The translations under genes were made by a program, and so were the position numbers. From Littorina saxatilis (Eukaryota; Mollusca; Gastropoda; Littorinimorpha; Littorinidae), in the NCBI RefSeq assembly GCF_037325665.1, contig NC_090246.1, positions 20,227,600 through 20,291,599 of the forward strand: DNA of 64,000 nt, given 5' to 3'. Shown in pieces: positions 57,207 through 64,000 of the stretch. The notes beneath the pieces were generated by a model, which was not told the DNA's origin, did not search any database, and saw only the letters and a list, made by a program, of their open reading frames with translations. Each line of letters begins with the position of its first letter. Positions within the stretch are counted from its first letter, which is position 1.

Positions 57207-59475
57207 GTTCAAAGACGTTTACCTTTACACTTTTTCCTCTTGACTCGTTCAGTTTTATAAAAATGCCATGTGGAAAGGCATTCCAATTCTGCTTTTTGTT
57301 TGCTTAGTTTAATACCCAATTTAAAAAAAATGTAATTTTCAAACTTGCTTCCTTTTGTATGTGCAAATGTCTATCGTGTCACGAGCGTGTCCATCGTGTC
57401 ACGAGCGTGTCCATCGTGTCACACTGCACACTAAGGCTTAATTTGCAAACCAAAGATGTTGTTTCATAATCAAGGGTTTTGGGTGCTTGTTGCCATCGTT
57501 TAGAGTTACTAGTAAAAAAAAGTTTCACATAAATGTGTGCATTTGTTTCAGTTTTATGTGTGTTGACGTGTGCTGTGATTTATTACTTTTTCTTTCTACT
57601 CTATTATTTTCTGTAATCAATGCACTTTCTTTAAAAAAAACCCACATATTTTGATTTATTCCATTGAAGGCTGATCTGTGTGTTGTGTAACTGAAAAGAA
57701 ATGGACTGAGTGATTAAATTTATCATAAAAAAAATAAAAAAACTTGTCCGTGACACGACGGACATTTTCACATGTGTACATTTTTTCACATTTTTATATT
57801 TCTTCACATAGTTTTGTAAAAGTGGCAAGAAGCGACCTATGGAATACCCAATGTGTATAGTTCAACATAAAATTATTGCTGATTCCTTTGGTGAAGATTA
57901 TTCCCCCCCGATTTTTTTTTTCATTTTTGCCCCAAAATTGAAAACCCCTCATATCTGAGAGAGGAAACACTTCCTGCATCGGGGTCAGTGACCGGTCAGT
58001 GACCAAAGGCATTGTGATAGCTGGGTGGCCTTGTTAAAAGACACGACCTTCTTCCCAGGGGTCAATGACCCAGTTTTTGCCATGAGAGGTGGTTTCCCTG
58101 TCATATCTGAGAGAGCAAACACTTCCTGCATCGGGGTCAGTGACCGAGTTTAACAGAGTGGAAATCTGTGTGTACGGCCAGATCAAAGGCAGGGCAGTAC
58201 CTAGTAGCTGAAACATGCATTATTACAAGTTGTTTGACTGGTACTCAAGCGGTCTCTTTGATTTTTTTCGTATTTCATACGAGGAAAAAAGTCGCGCCTT
58301 ATGACCCGGAAAGTAGGGTACTTGACAGGGAAATAAGTGTGCGACACGGGCGCTTTCACTTTCATTGCGTTTTTTGCACTGTTTTTTTTTGTTTTTTTTT
58401 GTTTTTTTGTTGACAAATGTAATAAAAAGTTATAGGATCGGCCCCTAAAAATAGGGTAGGTCGGGTTACCGTAACCACACCTATTTTTTTTTTAGGCCTA
58501 ATATGAACCCGCTCCTAATATGGACCACCTCCTGTTCTGACAAACTAACGGCGCTAGAGCGCTCAAAACAATTTCATTGGCTTTATTCACCCTCTCTGGA
58601 TAAGTTGTATATTGTCAAAACAGTTGCAGAAACACAAACCTGAAAACCGTTAGGCTTTTTCGCTTTTTTTCACTTTTGGCAGCGTTCACTCTAAATTTGC
58701 CGCCTAAAACAGACTCATTTCTGTCCACAGCCAGAGCTTTCGTAACACAAAAATTGATATTTATGACAGCTAAGACAGTATTTGTTACATTTTAACAGTG
58801 TGTACCCCGAGGTTCTACTGCAAACAAAAAATAATAGCAAAACCTCAAAGTATTTGTGAGTCCCCTAATATGGACCACCTTCAACAAATTGAAGAAAATA
58901 AAAACTAAAGGCAATTTCAATTAATTCATTAAGAAGCTTGCTGAAAATAACCTATAACTATCCCTCGAGATTTCAAAAAAATATAACAAAGTCTTTTTTT
59001 TTTGGAAGTTGATAATTTCACTTATTTTCACTCTGTTTTTGATAAGCTTCTTCAGTTTCCTGGTGTGCTTCAAATAAAGCTCTCATTAACCCGAAACAGC
59101 TAAATCTAAAGCATATTTAAATTAGTCTGACTTGCACACTAAGTTGTATCATGTTATTTTGAAGTATAGGGGGCTTTTTACAGTGATTTGTGAAGGCCGC
59201 TTCACTGGTCCATATTGGGCGCCCAGGCTCCTAATATGGACCATTTGTGATTTTTTTCTGTATTTAATTTTTGCTGAAGGTCTATGAAAGCTATTTCACT
59301 CTAGTTAGGCCTAACGGTTAAACTAAGAGAGAAGGACTACCAACCACAAAATTAAACTTCTTCACAAGAAAACAAGCTAGTTATCAGCAATAAACAAAAA
59401 GTGGTCCATATTAGGGGCCCTTCCCCTACTTACTGTTAGTGTTGGTGGTACACAATGAATTGATTTGTTTTTCAG

Positions 59476-62400
59476 ATGGAGAAATGTCCGGCAGATCAAA
59501 TGCCTCAGCTGAAGTTGGGTGTCTCAACCATACTGAAAAAGCATAATCAGGTACAAATCCACTTTACTCTTTAGTCAACAGGTTTGGTATTGCTGTTCTA
59601 TTCATTGTGTCAGCTCTTCTGTTTATAAAGGAATCTATTTTCATGCATACTACTTTACTAGGCACTTACATCGCACTTAAATTTAAAAAGTGCACTTACT
59701 AAAGGGATTAAAAAGAGACACACAAAATTATGTTATGGTGAATCCAGGTAGACTTCATTTCTAGTCCCCTTATCATGCACTGGGCTTATGGATTTCTTGT
59801 AGACTGTGAAACTTATGTTCACATGAAGATCATGCCAAAAGTTGCAGTTTTTGTCTCAAATTCCATACATACCAGTAGCTTACATGAGCACTTTTTGAAG
59901 GTTTTGGTGTTCATATAGTCCTCATGTACCCTTTATGTTAGTAAGGGTTTGTAATCTGTCCTTTTCTATTTTTTGCAGGGTCCCTGTCGAGAGTATGACA
60001 TTCTGTTGTACATCCTGGCTCAACCAGACTCAGAGGTAATTAGGACTGGACAGTGTATTCGAGTACAATGCTGTGCATTGTTGATGGTGAATGCATGTTA
60101 ATTTATTTTTAATATACTTTCTTATGTGATAACCAATGTGCTATATTTTCTCAGGACAAAGAACAAATGTTTATTTTGAATGTTTTATGTATGTTATTAT
60201 TACGGACACAAACGCTCAGCAATGCAATTTCTCTTTTAGAGATTAATAAAGTTATTGTATTGTATTGTATTGTGTTGTGTTTCCTGAGCATATTATCTAA
60301 ACCAGATTGAATTTTCCTTCTCATAGCATTATTCTTATACTTTCATCAAAGCTTGTAAGGTAGACAAGTTAAATATATGTACAAAGAGATATCATTTTCA
60401 GCATCACTATCATTATCAATACTATTATGTATCAAACAAACAACCAAATAAACAAACTTGTAAAGAAACACTGTCACTGTGTCAGTGCAAACTTGAACAG
60501 AAAAGCTTGTAGCGTCTGTAAAATCGACAAGTCTGGCAGCGGAACGCAAATTCTGATGTGGATGGAGCAGTGAATGCAGGGACGGGGCGGCGTGAGAGCA
60601 CACCAGAACAAGGACAGGTGTAAGGACGAAAAAAAAGCTTGTACAGGGACTCGCTTCACCATTTATCCTTTTTCTCTTTATTCGTTTAGTCAAGTTTTGA
60701 CATAATCAAATGTTTTGTTGTTGTTATGTTCTACAGACAACAGAGTTGACAAGATACTTGCGTCAGCTGAGAGACTGTGTCAGTGTAGTCAGCAAGGAAC
60801 ATGAACAACTTGTGGGAATTATTTTGGTGAGTATTGTGCGTCTGACTTGTGAACGTGTATACAACTAACAAGGCTCGGTATGAATCCATAGACACTTAAA
60901 TTTGACCACACCTCTCTTGCATATTAAGGTAAGATGATAATGGTTTGTCTTGAGTAATTTAGTGGGGATGGTAACAGACTGACTGTGCTACTCAATCTGC
61001 AAGCAGTGAACAGATTCATAATAACACAAGTGTTTTGCATTATACTGCTCGTCAGAAGAAGAAAAAACAGGCAGATGGGTTTGGTTGTAGATCCTTGTGA
61101 TGAGTATAATATTAAGTGGAAAATCAGTCATAATGAACATGGATGAATAGATTTGACAAGTTTGGAGGATCCAGTGTCTGTTGTTCACACATATTTTAAT
61201 TGATAAAACACACAAAATTATTTGTTTTTGTTGCCTGCTGATGTATATTGTTCTTGTTTTTGAGTCACTTGAGAAAAAGTGACTCTATGTAATCGGTCAG
61301 TGTTAGTCTGTCCGGCCGGCCGTCCGGCCGGCCGTCCGTAGACACCACCTTAACGTTGGACTTTTCTCGGAAACTATCAAAGCGATCCGGCTCATATTTT
61401 GTTTAGTCGTGACCTCCAATGACCTCTACACTTTAACGATGGTTTCGTTGACCTTTGACCTTTTTCAAGGTCACAGGTCAGCGTCAAAGGAAAAATTAGA
61501 CATTTTATATCTTTGACAAAGTTCATCGGATGTGATTGAAACTTTGTAGGATTATTCTTTACATCAAAGTATTTACATCTGTAGCCTTTTACGAACGTTA
61601 TCAGAAAAACAAGGGAGATAACTAGCCTTTTCTGTTCGGCAACACACAACTTAACGTTGGGCTTTTCTCGGAAACTATAAAAGTGACCGGGCTCAAATTT
61701 TATGTGAACGTGACTCCCAGTGACCTCTACACTTTGACGTCTGCTTTGGTGACCTTTGACCTTTTTCAAGGTCACAGGTATGTCTTGAAGGAAAAAAATT
61801 GAAATATCATATCTCTGAAACTATTCATCGGATTTGATTCAAACTTTATAGGATTATTCTTTACATCAAATTATTTACATCTGTATTGTGTTGTGAATAG
61901 CAATTTCTTCCTGTCCATCTGATGCCTCATATAATATTCAGAACTGCGAAAGTGACTCGATCGAGCGTTTGTTCTTGTTTTTAGAATATGAACTGGTTGG
62001 AGCGGGACCCAGCTTTGACCAATGAATACAAACCACTGCTTCTGAACCTTGTGTCTGCCCACCCTTACTATTTGAGGGCGTGTGTCCGTATGCTGATCAA
62101 GAAATTCTTTCCACATGGTTTGTATGCTACGTGGCACCAAAACTTTATTTTTAAAGTCATCGTAAGGGTTCTTTGAGCTGCTTTCACAGTACAGTCCTTT
62201 ATAACTTGTATTGGTTAATGTCTACATATTAATGTTATAATTTAGGCCTATTGTAATTAATTACAGGAAAACAAAAGTAAACACTCAATATTTCTCAGTG
62301 CTATTGAGGTTTAAGACTATACAATTATAAAAAGGCAGAATAATATAGGGTACTTGAGCACTATTGTTTTACTTCTTATTGTTTCAAAGCGCCAGGAACG

Positions 62401-63489
62401 GTTGGCCTAGTGGTAAGGCGTCCGCCCTGTGATCGGGAAGTCGTGGGTTCGAACCCCGGCCGGGTCATACCTAAGACTTTAAAATTGGCAATCTAGTGGC
62501 TGCTCCACCTTGCGTCTGGCATTATGGGGTTAGTGCTAGGACTGGTTGGTCCGGTGTCAGAATAATGTGACTGGGTGAGACATGAAGCCTGTGCTGCGAC
62601 TTCTGTCTTGTGCGTGGCGCACGTTATATGTCAAAGCAGCACCGCCCTGATATGGCCCTTCGTGGTCGGCTGGGCGTTAAGCAAACAAACAAACAAACAA
62701 AAAGCGCCAGGATTGATAGATGTATGTTCTTGTGATGCAGTCACTGGTGGTGAATAGTGGGATCTGTTACACACAAGTTGTTGGTGTCAACCAAATTCAA
62801 ACTGTTATTCAGTAGCACAAAAAAGAACGTAAAATTTCTATGTATTTTGTTTTCATTCTGCAGATATTTCCAAGCACAAGAGAGATGGTGCAGGCGACAG
62901 CAAGGGTCCTCCTGATAGAACAACCAGGAAAAAAGACGAAGCCAAGTTTGGTCATGTTCATGAGCTTTTGAAAGCTGTCGCAAAGATTGTCCCAACGTAA
63001 GTGGAAACAAATGGACTTAAAATATAAAATGAAACAAGGAATAGATCAATGTGTGTTGTTTGAAAAATAATTTAATTCTGGTCTTTATAATAGATTGCTT
63101 GAACAAAATCTGATTTTTTTAAATTTGCGTTCTTTCTAAAGGCGTGAATTATCTGGATATGGCTATTCATTTGAGCAATTGGTGATCAAAATTAAGAATA
63201 TTCTTTTTTGTTGTAGGTTTGATAAATTCACAGCATTTTATATAACTCAGAATGTATAAATGCACAACATCTACTATGCCTGCTTAAACAATTAAACTTT
63301 AATCCTTTTGTGTCAAACAGAACAAGGACCGTGGCGATTCAACTAATGAAGGAGACGTTTCCTTATCACACTCGTGATGTCTATACACATGAGACGTTCA
63401 CTCGCAACTTGCTGACCGTTGTCCATTACATGCCTGACCTTCGCCAAGAAATCCTGGAGCTCATTGTGGAGAAGATGCTGCATCTAGAT
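59476..63489 (+). CDS. RRN3: RNA polymerase I transcription initiation factor RRN3 (TIF-IA), N-terminal part
   Basis: Six exons share one frame (219 codons): 59476-59550, 59979-60035, 60737-60826, 61985-62117, 62864-62996, 63321-63489. The last donor (GAT|GTAAGA) continues out of the window. Key matches to human RRN3 are SKEHEQLVGIIL, the NLVSAHPYYLRACVRMLIKK helix pair, and MPDLRQEILELIVEKMLHLD. RRN3 joins RNA polymerase I to promoter-bound SL1 and is a target of growth signalling (family knowledge). The ATG at 59476 directly follows an AG acceptor, so this is the first coding codon of an internal exon. A noncoding 5' exon near 53.6-53.7 kb, or an undetected short coding exon, is likely. Human RRN3 has 651 residues, so about two thirds is missing to the right. 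Confidence 0.93.
61262..61969 (-). repeat. AGTCACTT-tipped interspersed repeat, copy 2
   Basis: Inverse of 22673-23300 and about 100 bp longer inside. The 13-bp target duplication TGTTCTTGTTTTT is at 61249-61261 and 61970-61982. The right copy of that duplication is the pyrimidine tract of the RRN3 exon starting at 61985. Confidence 0.85.
62398..62700 (+). repeat. tRNA-derived SINE, head type E, GTTAAGC(AAAC)n tail
   Basis: The head GGTTGGCCTAGTGGTAAGGC has the B box GGGTTCGAACCCC. The tail GTCGGCTGGGCGTTAAGC is followed by (AAAC)n. The target duplication AAAGCGCCAGGA is at 62386-62397 and 62701-62712. It lies in an RRN3 intron. Confidence 0.88.
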
Positions 63490-63825
63490 GTAAGATTGTT
63501 TGATCAGCTTTCATTGCATGTCATTAAATGTTATCTATGTTTTAAACCGCCGGACACTGCGAGGCAATTTTCCTTGTTTTTATAAGGACATTAAAATCTT
63601 TGAGTCTTGAGTCTAGAGCCTATCATTAATTGGGCGAACATCAGTGCATGAAGCTTGGGCACCGAATTTTTGATAAAAAGACGTCACAGAGTCAACTTCA
63701 GGCCCAATTTAGGACAGTCTTAACACCTGCATACTATCACAATCAACATATGGCATTCACATGAGCATGCAGAGGACATATTTTTGTCCTTGTTTTTGTA
63801 TTTTGGGTTGATTCTTAGGTCATAT
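63490..63825. other. RRN3 intron, nothing recognised
   Basis: It begins with the donor GTAAGA at 63490 and is AT-rich. No exon is seen. Confidence 0.5.
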
Positions 63826-64000
63826 TTACACCCCCCGCGGGTTAGGGGGAAGAATTTACCCGATGCTCCCCAGCATGTCGTAAGAGGCGACTAACGAATT
63901 CTGTTTCTCCTTTTACCCTTGTTAAGTGTTTCTTGTATAGAATATAGTCAATGTTTGTAAAGATTTTAGTCAAGCAGTATGTAAGAAATGTTAAGTCCTT
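63826..64000 (+). repeat. Gastropod interspersed repeat, cut by the window edge
   Basis: It begins CACCCCCCGCGGGTTAGGGG, then CAGCATGTCGTAAGAGGCGA. I recognise the block as a common snail repeat from memory, not from a search. Its 3' part is outside the window. Confidence 0.6.

Larger units (their letters stand above)
54700..57780. repeat. CATCGTGTCACG motif clusters flanking a Tudor-like frame
   Basis: GTCCATCGTGTCACG-type motifs occur near 54718, 54909, 55066, 55081 and inverted near 55102 on the left. On the right they occur near 57369, 57391 and 57411, with an inverted relative near 57755. Clusters on both sides of one open frame resemble subterminal transposase-binding sites. Confidence 0.6.
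54163..58318. mobile_element. TA-target element (E3) nested in E2
   Basis: The inverted tips CCGTACTTTCCGGG and (inverse) CCCTACTTTCCGGG are flanked by TA. Direct repeats of GTTTTTGCCATGAGAGGTGG at about 54287 and 58072 lie near its two sides, and a local duplication sits near 57955 and 58107. Confidence 0.5.
54044..58498. mobile_element. PIF/Harbinger-like element (E2) nested in E1
   Basis: Tips GGCC with the shared block TAGGTGTGGTTACGGTAAC are inverted at both ends and flanked by TAA (54041-54043, 58499-58501). No Harbinger transposase is seen; most of its length is further insertions. Confidence 0.65.
54027..59427. mobile_element. Outer TIR element (E1) with TAATATGGACC motifs
   Basis: The ends AGGGGAAAGGCTCCTAA (54027-54043) and TTAGGGGCCCTTCCCCT (59411-59427) are inverted. 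The subterminal motif CCTAATATGGACCA recurs near 58514, 58864, 59229 and (inverted) 59403. Without the inner element it is about 0.95 kb. No protein is seen. Confidence 0.55.

Noticed and set aside
62398-62475. tRNA gene with good A and B boxes
   Set aside because: It is the head of a SINE with a 12-bp target duplication and an (AAAC)n tail.

Overview
The window looks like nuclear DNA of a marine gastropod mollusc, most likely a caenogastropod of the periwinkle (Littorina) type. That is inferred from small exons in long AT-rich introns, metazoan splice sites, and dense tRNA-headed SINEs, foldback repeats and DNA transposons of kinds I associate with gastropod genomes. No species-specific gene was used. 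Only three host genes can be supported; almost everything else is intron, intergenic DNA or mobile DNA.

Layout. (1) 160-27515, minus strand: a class II Rab11-family interacting protein (FIP3/FIP4/Nuf type), 12 coding exons. Its 3' end lies beyond the left edge. A five-codon alternative first exon at 13884-13898 would give a form without EF-hands. (2) 27.5-33.6 kb: intergenic repeats, with a Tc1 transposon (30530-32047) cleanly inserted in an older repeat. (3) 33648-53345, minus: coilin, 8 coding exons, about 618 codons. Its 14.5-kb fourth intron holds a nested stack: a PIF/Harbinger-like MITE beside a large foldback element (36290-49710). One arm of the foldback is interrupted by a piggyBac-like TTAA element that itself contains a pogo-like element. 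The other arm is interrupted by a whole-looking DIRS retrotransposon (42317-49520). (4) 53.3-59.4 kb: the divergent coilin/RRN3 upstream region, then another nested stack of TIR elements with TAA, TA and TA target sites. It encloses a Tudor-like open frame flanked by arrays of a CATCGTGTCACG motif and interrupted by a second Tc1. (5) 59476-63489, plus: the first six coding exons of RRN3 (TIF-IA), running off the right edge.

The host genes are unrelated in pathway: endosome recycling and cytokinesis (FIP), Cajal bodies (coilin), and RNA polymerase I initiation (RRN3). Coilin and RRN3 are head to head and both act in nuclear bodies, so a shared promoter region is plausible but unproven.

Most interesting non-gene material: the undescribed foldback with near-identical 2-kb arms; the DIRS element whose junction is confirmed by its own internal complementary region; the motif-array element carrying a Tudor-like domain; SINEs with swapped tRNA heads and tails; and a repeat that inserted two bases upstream of an RRN3 exon and duplicated the pyrimidine tract.
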